From positions 1,488,001 to 1,552,000 of the forward strand of contig JABFRS010000001.1 of assembly GCA_013141055.1 (NCBI GenBank): a stretch of 64,000 nt of DNA, read 5' to 3'. Below, piece by piece: positions 35,451-43,439 of this stretch. Positions within the stretch are counted from its first letter, which is position 1, and each line of letters opens with the position of its first letter. Below the pieces are notes generated by a model. It made no database searches, was not told the origin of the DNA, and saw only the letters and a program-made list of their open reading frames with translations. The DNA is from Cyclobacteriaceae bacterium. GTDB lineage: Bacteria; Bacteroidota; Bacteroidia; Cytophagales; Cyclobacteriaceae. A program made the position numbers and the translations under genes.

Positions 35451-36080
35451 ATGGAAGTTTCCAACGAGCAAAAATCCATTTTTAATACGCCTAAGAGGCA
35501 AACATTTATTCTTCTGTGTCTGGCCACATTGACACTCCTTTATATCAAGAAGTCAATGATTGAAAACGAAACAGCGGCGTTTGAGTTCCTTGCTGACCAG
35601 CCTGCCGGTTCTTTTCTCTATATACGAAGCGCATTGCAGTATTTTTCTATACCTCTGATCTACGCTTGGAAGTTTACGGTGCTGGGCCTTGTGATCTGGA
35701 TGGGCTGTTTCCTTTTCGGCTATAGAGTTACCTATTCCCAATGTTGGGGAATTGTGTTAGTCGCTGAATATGTTTTTCTGATCCCTGAATTAATAAAAAT
35801 CGTTTGGTTTCTGGTTATCTATGGTGATCCAAACTATTACGATATCCAGGCTTTCTACCCTTTCTCTTTGATGAATTTTGTAAACTATATGGAGTTACCC
35901 AAGCATTTAGCTTATCCCTTCAAAGCCCTGAACTTGTTTGAAATACTTTATTGGTATGTACTGGCGGTAGGCATTCAGCATTTCTCCAAAAGAGGAATGA
36001 AGCCAGCATGGACCATTGTGTTGAGTTTCTATTTGCCGATCTTTTTGCTGTGGATCCTGTTTTACATAATCGTCTACTAA
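35451..36080 (+). CDS. integral membrane protein of unknown function
   Basis: A 209-residue protein with about five hydrophobic helices (around residues 20-31, 66-90, 100-120, 155-170, 185-208). I do not recognise a family with confidence; the layout resembles YIP1-type membrane proteins. It is divergent from the TPR-gmd unit with only 36 bases between starts. Confidence 0.65.
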   Translation: MEVSNEQKSIFNTPKRQTFILLCLATLTLLYIKKSMIENETAAFEFLADQPAGSFLYIRSALQYFSIPLIYAWKFTVLGLVIWMGCFLFGYRVTYSQCWGIVLVAEYVFLIPELIKIVWFLVIYGDPNYYDIQAFYPFSLMNFVNYMELPKHLAYPFKALNLFEILYWYVLAVGIQHFSKRGMKPAWTIVLSFYLPIFLLWILFYIIVY

Positions 36081-36208
36081 TGACAACGGTTACACCGATC
36101 TGATCTTTATTTGACGACCTGAAACAACACCTGAAATTTGCAAGCGTTAAAATAATGGTCTTTTTGAGCGCTGGTCATAAAAACTGACAGCGATTATCGA
36201 CTATTCCT

Positions 36209-36216
36209 TATTTTCG
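36209..36216 (+). promoter_or_regulatory. possible -7 box of the DUF2723 gene
   Basis: TATTTTCG, 20 bases before the ATG at 36237, is the same octamer as in front of pdhA. No good -33 is visible. Confidence 0.38.
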
Positions 36217-36236
36217 CCCAGATTTTCTAAAAACTC

Positions 36237-39197
36237 ATGAATTTTCAAAAAACCAATAATTACACCGGCTGGCTGGCTTTTGCCATTTCTCTGATCGCTT
36301 ACTGGCTCACCTTTGAAGAGACTGCCAGCTATTGGGATTGCGGGGAGTTCATTGCTGTTGCTTATAAGCTCGAGGTGTCCCACCCACCAGGCGCTCCTTT
36401 ATTCATGCTGTTGGGAAGAATGTTCTCCTTTCTTGCAATGGGCGACCTGACTAAAGTGGCTTATTGGATCAACTTCATGAGTGTCTTAGCGAGTGCATTC
36501 ACCATTCTTTTCCTCTTCTGGTCTATTACTTTATTTGGAAGGAAGATAATGGGTGTTGCAAAAGATACCGATTTAACTGCCGGTCAGATCTGGACTCTCA
36601 TGGGAGCTGGATTAGTAGGATCATTGGCTTATACCTTTTCAGAATCATTCTGGTTTTCCGCAGTGGAAGCAGAAGTATATGCAATGTCTGCTTTCTTCAC
36701 TGCCTTCGTCGTGTGGGGAATTTTGAAATGGGATGTTATTGAAGATGACAGCGCGGCAAACCGGTGGTTGATTTTTATCGCATACGTGGTAGGACTATCT
36801 ATCGGTATTCACATGTTAAATCTTGTGACTATCCCTGCGTTGGGACTGATCTATTATTTTAAAAAATATAAGCCTACCACCTGGGGAATCATTGCTGCTC
36901 TTGGCGTGAGTGGTTTCCTTGTACTATTCATCAATGATATTATTGTTCCAGGCTTACCTGGTTTTGCTGCAGGCTTTGAAATTTTCTTTGTCAACAATCT
37001 GAGCTTACCATTCGGATCCGGTGTGATCGTATTCTGTCTGATACTCATCGGAGGACTTGCTTTTGGAATTCGATATTCACATGTTAATAATAAACCTGTA
37101 TTAAACACATTCTTACTTTCTACTGCATTCATCCTGATAGGATATGGATCTTATGCAACAATCGTAATACGTTCCAACTTTGACACCCCTATCAATGAAA
37201 ATGCTCCTAAAGACATCATGTCATTTGTTCGTTATCTGAAACGTGAGCAATATGGTAGTCGTCCATTATTATATGGACCGTATTTCACCTCCAGAATCAT
37301 AGACTACAAGGAAGGCGCAGCAGTTTATACCAAAGGAAAAGACAAATACGAGATCACCGATCACAAATTCTCATACGTCTATGAGCCAAATTCAGAAACT
37401 TTTTTACCACGCGCCTGGAATCCTGAGTACAAGCAATCTTATCGTGATATCATTGGTTTAAAGGATGGAGAGAAACCAACCTGGGGACAAAACATTGCCT
37501 ATATGTTCCGTCAGCAAATTGGACACATGTACATGCGCTACTTCATGTGGAACTTTGCGGGACGCGAAAGTGACATCCAGGGAGCGGATTGGTTAAGTCC
37601 CATGGATGCATTTAAAAAAGTGCCGGACCTCATTGCTAATAATAAGGCACGGAATAACTTCTTCATGATCCCGTTCATTCTGGGCTTTATTGGAATGTTC
37701 TATCAATTCATTAAGGACACTAAAAACTTTGCCGTGGTAGGGCTTCTGTTTGTCATGACAGGGGTTGCTATTGTTGTGTATCTGAATTCTCCGCCAGAAG
37801 AACCACGCGAACGAGACTACATCTACGCGGGCTCAACATATGCTTTCACATTCTGGATTGGCTTTGCGGTAATAGGCATCGCTGAATTCTTCAATGGGTT
37901 TTTGAAAAATCTCAAGACCAGTGCTATTGCCGCAACTGCCATCTGCCTTTCCGCTCCAATACTGATGGGCGCTGTAGGTTGGGATGATCATAATCGCTCT
38001 GATCGCTTCTTCTCTGTCGATTCAGGAAAGAATTATCTCGCCTCCTGTGATCAGGATGGAATCATCTTTACCGGTGGTGACAATGATACCTTCATGCTAT
38101 GGTATGCTCAGGAAGTTGAAGAGTATCGCAATGATCTTCGTGTGGTAGTTTTCAGTTATTACAATACTGACTGGTACATAGATCAGTCGATGAAGAAGGT
38201 GAATAATTCTCCTCCTTTCAAGTATACTTTGACACTTGATCATTATCGCCAGGGTGGCTTTAACGACGTGTTATACTTCCAGGACCTTAAAATCCCAAGC
38301 ATTGACCTGCTCCAGTTCCTTGATTTACTGAAGAAGAATTATCCTCAGCTCCGTGTTGAACGCAATAACATCGTACCAAGTAAGGTATTTACTCTTCAGG
38401 TGAATAAAGCAGATGTAATTGCTAAAGGAATTATTCCTAAAGGCATGGACAGTCTGGTAGTGGATCAAATGAAACTTAGACTTCGTGGCAACGTGCTTGA
38501 GAAAAAAGACCTGGCATTTCTTGACATCCTTGCTACTAATAACTGGGAGCGCCCCATCTACCTTAACAACACATCGCTTTCTCAATTAAATATTGAAATC
38601 CGGGATTATGTTGTTCAGGAGGGAAATGCGTACAGGGTATTGCCGATTAAAAACAATCGCAAGGATCGTGAGAATCTTGTGAACACTACCTCTTCATATA
38701 AAAAGATGATCCAGGATTTTGGCTACAGAGGTCTTGATAACCCAAAATTGTATTTCAATGAAGATTACAGGGGCTTTGTTCAAAATCATCGTGGTTCACT
38801 GAACTCACTTGCAGAAGGCTTCCTTGACGAAGGAAATATTGAAAAAGGCAAAGAAGTGCTTTTGTTCTCACTCAATAAGATTCAGGATAAGGCAGTACCA
38901 TACGATCTTACAACCGTAACTACCGTTGAGCTTCTTTTCAGGGCTGGCGAAAAGAGTAAAGCAATTGAAGTTGCAAATGTTCTAGGTCCGCGCGCAGAGG
39001 AGATGACAGATTATGAGATGGCTCAGTTTTCAGGAATATCGCTTGATATCAGAAGAAATCTTTATGTACTCTCTGAGCTTCAGCGCATCTTATATGAAAA
39101 TGGAGAACTTGAACTGGCCAAGAAATATGAAGATGCTTATCAAAGAATCGTTGAAACTCTTCAGGTGACCGCAGGAACAAGACAGCAGGATATGTAA
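36237..39197 (+). CDS. DUF2723 polytopic membrane protein (glycosyltransferase-like)
   Basis: A 986-residue protein: an N-terminal DUF2723 domain with many membrane helices (to about residue 600) and a C-terminal soluble part with TPR-like helices (about 850-986). The N-terminal motif ASYWDCGEFIAVAYKLEVSH is typical of the family; EEPRERDYIYAGSTYAF follows the last loop. DUF2723 is related to GT-C glycosyltransferases such as protein O-mannosyltransferases; acidic residues in the first periplasmic loop (WDCGEF) would be catalytic. It may glycosylate exported proteins; this is inference from fold. Monocistronic, with a strong terminator. Confidence 0.82.
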   Translation: MNFQKTNNYTGWLAFAISLIAYWLTFEETASYWDCGEFIAVAYKLEVSHPPGAPLFMLLGRMFSFLAMGDLTKVAYWINFMSVLASAFTILFLFWSITLFGRKIMGVAKDTDLTAGQIWTLMGAGLVGSLAYTFSESFWFSAVEAEVYAMSAFFTAFVVWGILKWDVIEDDSAANRWLIFIAYVVGLSIGIHMLNLVTIPALGLIYYFKKYKPTTWGIIAALGVSGFLVLFINDIIVPGLPGFAAGFEIFFVNNLSLPFGSGVIVFCLILIGGLAFGIRYSHVNNKPVLNTFLLSTAFILIGYGSYATIVIRSNFDTPINENAPKDIMSFVRYLKREQYGSRPLLYGPYFTSRIIDYKEGAAVYTKGKDKYEITDHKFSYVYEPNSETFLPRAWNPEYKQSYRDIIGLKDGEKPTWGQNIAYMFRQQIGHMYMRYFMWNFAGRESDIQGADWLSPMDAFKKVPDLIANNKARNNFFMIPFILGFIGMFYQFIKDTKNFAVVGLLFVMTGVAIVVYLNSPPEEPRERDYIYAGSTYAFTFWIGFAVIGIAEFFNGFLKNLKTSAIAATAICLSAPILMGAVGWDDHNRSDRFFSVDSGKNYLASCDQDGIIFTGGDNDTFMLWYAQEVEEYRNDLRVVVFSYYNTDWYIDQSMKKVNNSPPFKYTLTLDHYRQGGFNDVLYFQDLKIPSIDLLQFLDLLKKNYPQLRVERNNIVPSKVFTLQVNKADVIAKGIIPKGMDSLVVDQMKLRLRGNVLEKKDLAFLDILATNNWERPIYLNNTSLSQLNIEIRDYVVQEGNAYRVLPIKNNRKDRENLVNTTSSYKKMIQDFGYRGLDNPKLYFNEDYRGFVQNHRGSLNSLAEGFLDEGNIEKGKEVLLFSLNKIQDKAVPYDLTTVTTVELLFRAGEKSKAIEVANVLGPRAEEMTDYEMAQFSGISLDIRRNLYVLSELQRILYENGELELAKKYEDAYQRIVETLQVTAGTRQQDM

Positions 39198-39213
39198 CAC
39201 CAATTTAATTTAT

Positions 39214-39249
39214 AAAAAATCCTGCTCCGGAATCGAAGCAGGATTTTTT
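39214..39249. terminator. bidirectional terminator
   Basis: A perfect 13-bp stem: AAAAAATCCTGCT (39214-39226) with AGCAGGATTTTTT (39237-39249). The A/T ends give a T-run on both strands, serving the converging DUF2723 and methyltransferase genes. Confidence 0.92.
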
Positions 39250-39267
39250 GTTTATAAGCTTTTATGA

Positions 39268-40044
39268 TTATTTCTGAACGATCAGGAAAAGATCCAGTGC
39301 ATCTGGCTTATCCTCACTAATAAGATAATCGTCTTTGGAAATACCCGATACCAATCCATCTGAACTTGTCTGCTGAAGGTTATTCCGATTCATTCTGTTC
39401 AACAGGTCATAGGGAATTCTCAATACAGCAGCAGGGAGTTTATGCTGAAGATCGAAAATGTCCCACCTCATAATTTTATTCACGGATTTCCGGTTATTTT
39501 CATGATAAGTCATGACCTTTTCATTTCCAGCCACACCTTTCATTTCTACAGTAGGAAAGATAGTCCGTGCAAGTTTGGTCAACTCCGGTGCCGTGTATTC
39601 ACGAATGTGCCATGGATTACGGGAAAGAGATTGAAGGCGATTGGGTGTAGTGATCAGTGCAATGCCTCCAGGTCTTAAAACTCTAAAGATCTCTTTTAAG
39701 AACAGTACATCGTCTTCAATATGTTCAATGACCTGAAAACTCACCACAGAATCGAAAGAGTTATCATCGAAGGGAAGAGGCGGCAAGTGACCACTTATAA
39801 ATTTTGAGGCCGGATACTTTTCTCTCAAGCCAATTACAGCAGATTCAATCTTGTCAATGGCACTATAGGATTTAACCGATGGAAGAAGCCAGTCAATGCC
39901 TCTACCTTCTCCGCACCCCACCTCCAGCAGATCACCCTTTATCCATTCAGGAGATACTACATACGGTTTCAGAAGCCTTTGATGCAGGGGATTATCAGAA
40001 GCGATCTGGTCTGACGTTATTTCAGTTGTGTAAATCTTTGACAT
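39268..40044 (-). CDS. class I SAM-dependent methyltransferase
   Basis: A 258-residue protein with motif I LLEVGCGEGRGIDWL, FDSVVSFQVIEHIEDD and VLRPGGIALITTPN, of the Methyltransf_11 type. The substrate is unknown; quinone, lipid and sugar enzymes share this core. It is divergent from the GWxTD gene. Confidence 0.8.
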   Translation of the reverse strand: MSKIYTTEITSDQIASDNPLHQRLLKPYVVSPEWIKGDLLEVGCGEGRGIDWLLPSVKSYSAIDKIESAVIGLREKYPASKFISGHLPPLPFDDNSFDSVVSFQVIEHIEDDVLFLKEIFRVLRPGGIALITTPNRLQSLSRNPWHIREYTAPELTKLARTIFPTVEMKGVAGNEKVMTYHENNRKSVNKIMRWDIFDLQHKLPAAVLRIPYDLLNRMNRNNLQQTSSDGLVSGISKDDYLISEDKPDALDLFLIVQK

Positions 40045-40049
40045 GGCGG

Positions 40050-40057
40050 CAAAAATA
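40050..40057 (-). promoter_or_regulatory. possible -7 box of the methyltransferase gene
   Basis: Minus-strand TATTTTTG fits TAnnTTTG and ends 5 bases before the ATG at 40044. Confidence 0.32.
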
Positions 40058-40193
40058 CTGTTTTTGGTGCTGTATCGTTTCTATTCGTTTCTTCGTTATT
40101 TTACAACCTGTGAGTGACAATTTGGTGGGTCTGATCCTCTCAATGGCACAAGGATTGATAACCATAATCTGTCCCGTGAGTAAACTGTTCAAA

Positions 40194-41354
40194 ATGAGAT
40201 TTTTCACTGTTGTTTTTTTGTTCGTATCCAGCCTGAGTGTGGCGCAACCCGTAAGCAGCGTCAATTTCAATTACCTGTACAATCTTCAGGGAGAACCGGA
40301 TTTGCAATTTAATCCCGTCATCAAAAATGACTCTATCAATCTGATCTATACTCTTAAGACCAATAATCCTTCGGTCACTTTCTATGTTGTGCAATGGGAA
40401 AAAAGAGAATCATATTCACAACGTCAGGGTGGTATCATCAACACGAGTGATACGTTGAGATTGATCAACGGAAAAGCCGAAGGGGTATTCAGATTTGCAA
40501 AACCGGAAAAGCCCTGGCTATTTGTTGCCAGAGTTACCAACACAGCATCCTCCAAGAGTTGGATTTTTTTTAAACAGATAGAAGCACATTATCCTGTTAA
40601 TGGCTACCTGGAAAAAGATGGCGAGAAACAGTGGTCATCTTATAAATCTGCAACCGTTCGATATACTTTAAGAGGAAGTGCTCCTGGTAAACCCGTTCAT
40701 TTTTCCTTTTATAAAGATGGATTTCCAACTCCATCTCCTCCTTTTGCTGATAAAGAATTAAAAATGGATCGCTTCTTTTTTCCTGATTCTACTTTTACCG
40801 TTATGTCTGGTGACGGTGTTGGACCTTTTGCCCAGGAGGGTTTATATCTCGCACAGGAAGATACCACATCAACGCAGGGTTTTGCATTTCTTATCAGAAG
40901 AGATCCATATCCAAAATATAATAAGCTCGCTGATCTCAAAGGACCTTTGTTGTTCGTGACCACTCGTGAGGAGAATGATAAAATTGGAGAAGCCGGTGAG
41001 GACAAAGTAAAATTTGATAAAGTCATACTGGATATTACCAGTGATAAAGAGCGCGCAAGAGATTTTATGCGCAGCTACTTCAAGCGCGTTGAAATTGCGA
41101 ACTCTTTTTTCACATCATTTAAGGATGGATGGGAAACTGATCGGGGGATGATCTTTATCGTTTTCGGAGCTCCAGATGAAGTCACAAAGAGTGGTCAGCA
41201 GGAAATATGGAATTATCGTAATCCAAGACAACGCTTTGTATTTACCAAATCAGGGAGTGTATACGCGCCAGATCATTATGTACTCGTTCGCGACAAACAA
41301 TACACAGAGAACTGGTATCTGACGATAGATCTTTGGAGAAAAAGTAGATTTTAA
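40194..41354 (+). CDS. GWxTD-domain secreted protein
   Basis: A 386-residue protein with a signal peptide (MRFFTVVFLFVSSLSVAQ) and a C-terminal GWxTD domain: DGWETDRGMIFIVFGAPDEV followed by EIWNYRNPRQRFVF and a Trp-rich end. The domain is widespread in Bacteroidetes, of unknown function. ATG at 40194 is chosen for the signal peptide; the frame is open over 100 codons upstream, but there it is antisense to the methyltransferase gene and not protein-like. Confidence 0.85.
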   Translation: MRFFTVVFLFVSSLSVAQPVSSVNFNYLYNLQGEPDLQFNPVIKNDSINLIYTLKTNNPSVTFYVVQWEKRESYSQRQGGIINTSDTLRLINGKAEGVFRFAKPEKPWLFVARVTNTASSKSWIFFKQIEAHYPVNGYLEKDGEKQWSSYKSATVRYTLRGSAPGKPVHFSFYKDGFPTPSPPFADKELKMDRFFFPDSTFTVMSGDGVGPFAQEGLYLAQEDTTSTQGFAFLIRRDPYPKYNKLADLKGPLLFVTTREENDKIGEAGEDKVKFDKVILDITSDKERARDFMRSYFKRVEIANSFFTSFKDGWETDRGMIFIVFGAPDEVTKSGQQEIWNYRNPRQRFVFTKSGSVYAPDHYVLVRDKQYTENWYLTIDLWRKSRF

Positions 41355-41438
41355 GAATTAAAATTACTTCCACTAAGATTCCTTACTAATCAGTTACATA
41401 CTGATTATATGACCTGAGGGAAATGCACGGCATTACCG

Positions 41439-41446
41439 TAACTTCG
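41439..41446 (+). promoter_or_regulatory. possible -7 box of rlmB
   Basis: TAACTTCG, 16 bases before the rlmB ATG. Spacing to the ATG matches the other plus-strand boxes; -33 is not clear. Confidence 0.32.
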
Positions 41447-41462
41447 CCCCTTCAAAATACTC

Positions 41463-42203
41463 ATGGACAAACTAGATCTTATTTACGGAACCCGGGCAGT
41501 CATGGAGGCTGTGCGCGCAGGAAGACAGATTGACAAGATCTATCTCCAGACTGGTCTGAACAATGACCTTATGAAGGAACTGGTCAACGCATTGAAAGAG
41601 CATGACGTTCCCTACAGTTGGGTCCCTCTGGAAAAGATCAACAAACTGACGACCAAAAACCATCAAGGCGTTGTCGGATTTTTATCGGCTGCTCTTTATG
41701 CCCCGCTTCAGGGTCTAATTGACAAAGCCTATGATGAAGGAAGAACTCCATTTTTTCTCTTACTCGACCGGATTACCGATGTACGCAATTTTGGTGCTGT
41801 AGCGAGAACATGCGAGTGTGCCGGATTGGATGCAATTATCATTGAAGACAAGGGTAATGCGCCTATTACCAGTGATGCCGTCAAAACATCTGCTGGTGCC
41901 CTTCACCATCTTCCGGTTTGTCGTGTAAAATCTTTGAAAGACGCTATTAAAGATTTGCAGGAAAATGGAATTCAGGTAATAGCGTGTACGGAAAAAGCAT
42001 CGAAAAATATTTATGAACTTGACCTGGCTTTACCAACAGCTCTCATGATGGGCTCAGAAGAAGATGGTATTGCGCCGACGTTGTTGAAGGAATCGGATGA
42101 GATTGCAAAAATCCCTATGAAGGGAAAAATAGAATCTCTGAATGTGTCAGTGGCTGCAGGGGTAGCAATCTATGAAGTGATGCGACAGAAGTTTTATAAG
42201 TAA
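41463..42203 (+). CDS. rlmB: 23S rRNA (guanosine-2'-O-)-methyltransferase RlmB
   Basis: A 246-residue SpoU-family (SPOUT) enzyme that methylates the 2'-OH of G2251 (E. coli numbering) in the peptidyl-transferase loop. Domains: N-terminal substrate-binding domain (LDLIYGTRAVMEAV, residues 3-75) and the knotted SAM domain with LLDRITDVRNFGAVARTCECAG, LMMGSEEDGI, and IPMKGKIESLNVSVAAGVAIYE. It overlaps manC by 10 bases at the 3' ends. Confidence 0.93.
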   Translation: MDKLDLIYGTRAVMEAVRAGRQIDKIYLQTGLNNDLMKELVNALKEHDVPYSWVPLEKINKLTTKNHQGVVGFLSAALYAPLQGLIDKAYDEGRTPFFLLLDRITDVRNFGAVARTCECAGLDAIIIEDKGNAPITSDAVKTSAGALHHLPVCRVKSLKDAIKDLQENGIQVIACTEKASKNIYELDLALPTALMMGSEEDGIAPTLLKESDEIAKIPMKGKIESLNVSVAAGVAIYEVMRQKFYK

Positions 42204-43270
42204 TCTGTTCCGTTCGACTTTGCCTTCAAATCATTGACATAGCGACGAAATAATTCTTCCTTATCTTTTTCACACACGATCACAACGTTGTCAAATACAC
42301 CAACGAGATAACCGTTGAGTCCCTGTACAACAATCAACTTACCATCTTCGCCTTTTATAACTGAATTGCGAGTGTCGTATACAAGGGCTTCCGCATTCAC
42401 TACATTGTTATGATCATCTCGAACTGAAGCTTCATGAAGAGATGCCCATGATCCCAGATCTGACCAGGAAAATTCTCCGAGTGAAACATAGACATTGTCA
42501 GCTTTTTCCATCACACCATAGTCGATGGAGATATTTTTAGTTTGTGCGTATACCTTCGTTACTACAATCTTTTCATCGGCTGTAAACAATTGAGGTCTTA
42601 TCTCTTCAAATGCTTCTGACAATTCGGGGAGGTATTTCTGGAAAGCATTCAGAATTGCTTTTACACCCCAGATAAACACTCCGGAATTCCAGACAAAATC
42701 GCCGCTCTCCAAAAAAGTTTTAGCTAATGCGATAGCGGGCTTCTCTGTGAATGTTTTGACTTTCTTGAGATTGGATTTGCCTTCAAGAAACTGAATGTAT
42801 CCGTAACCGGTTTCAGGTCGTGTTGGTCGAATGCCTAAGGTTATAAGTTTATCCTGCGACTTTGCCTGATCAACAGCCTTCTGAACATTTTGAAGGAAAT
42901 CTTTTTCACTTAGGATTAAATGATCTGAAGGACTTACGATCATGACAGCTTCAGGATCCTTTAAGAATATCTTATTTGCGGCATACGCAATGCATGGAGC
43001 CGTATTTTTCCTCATTGGCTCCGTTAGAATCTGATCAGAGTTTTTTATTGCCAGTTGTTGTTCTGCGAGAATTGCATGCTCTTCGTGAGTAACGATCCAG
43101 ATATTCTCAGGAGGACAGATTGGCAAATAACGATCGTACGTTGACTGTAAAAGGGTTTTTCCCGTGCCTAATACGTCCAGAAATTGTTTAGGTTTTCCGT
43201 TTCTGCTGTAGGGCCAGAAGCGAGTTCCAATCCCGCCAGCCATTAACACTACGTGTAAATGTTTATCCAT
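42194..43270 (-). CDS. manC: mannose-1-phosphate guanylyltransferase
   Basis: A 358-residue GT-A nucleotidyltransferase making GDP-mannose. Motifs: LMAGGIGTRFWPYSRNGKPK, ILTEPMRKNTAPCIAYAA, VSPSDHLI (metal Asp), FTEKPA and WNSGVFIW. It has only the transferase domain, with no fused isomerase. Its product is the substrate of gmd 8 kb away. Confidence 0.94.
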   Translation of the reverse strand: MDKHLHVVLMAGGIGTRFWPYSRNGKPKQFLDVLGTGKTLLQSTYDRYLPICPPENIWIVTHEEHAILAEQQLAIKNSDQILTEPMRKNTAPCIAYAANKIFLKDPEAVMIVSPSDHLILSEKDFLQNVQKAVDQAKSQDKLITLGIRPTRPETGYGYIQFLEGKSNLKKVKTFTEKPAIALAKTFLESGDFVWNSGVFIWGVKAILNAFQKYLPELSEAFEEIRPQLFTADEKIVVTKVYAQTKNISIDYGVMEKADNVYVSLGEFSWSDLGSWASLHEASVRDDHNNVVNAEALVYDTRNSVIKGEDGKLIVVQGLNGYLVGVFDNVVIVCEKDKEELFRRYVNDLKAKSNGTDYL

Positions 43271-43439
43271 TTTATCGCTTCAGAATAACATTTTTTGATT
43301 CTCTCCGTTCACCATTCGCATACCTGCTATTCGCCAAATTGTTGGGGCTATTATAACTATTTTTTAGTATATTCAATGCTCCTTCTCACTTTATCGATTG
43401 CGGAAGGCAAATGTAAGGATTTAATCGACTCAAGGAATC

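Noticed and set aside
39879-40193. A 105-residue N-terminal extension of the GWxTD protein.
   Set aside because: The stretch is antisense to the methyltransferase gene and lies upstream of a clear signal peptide that should be N-terminal.
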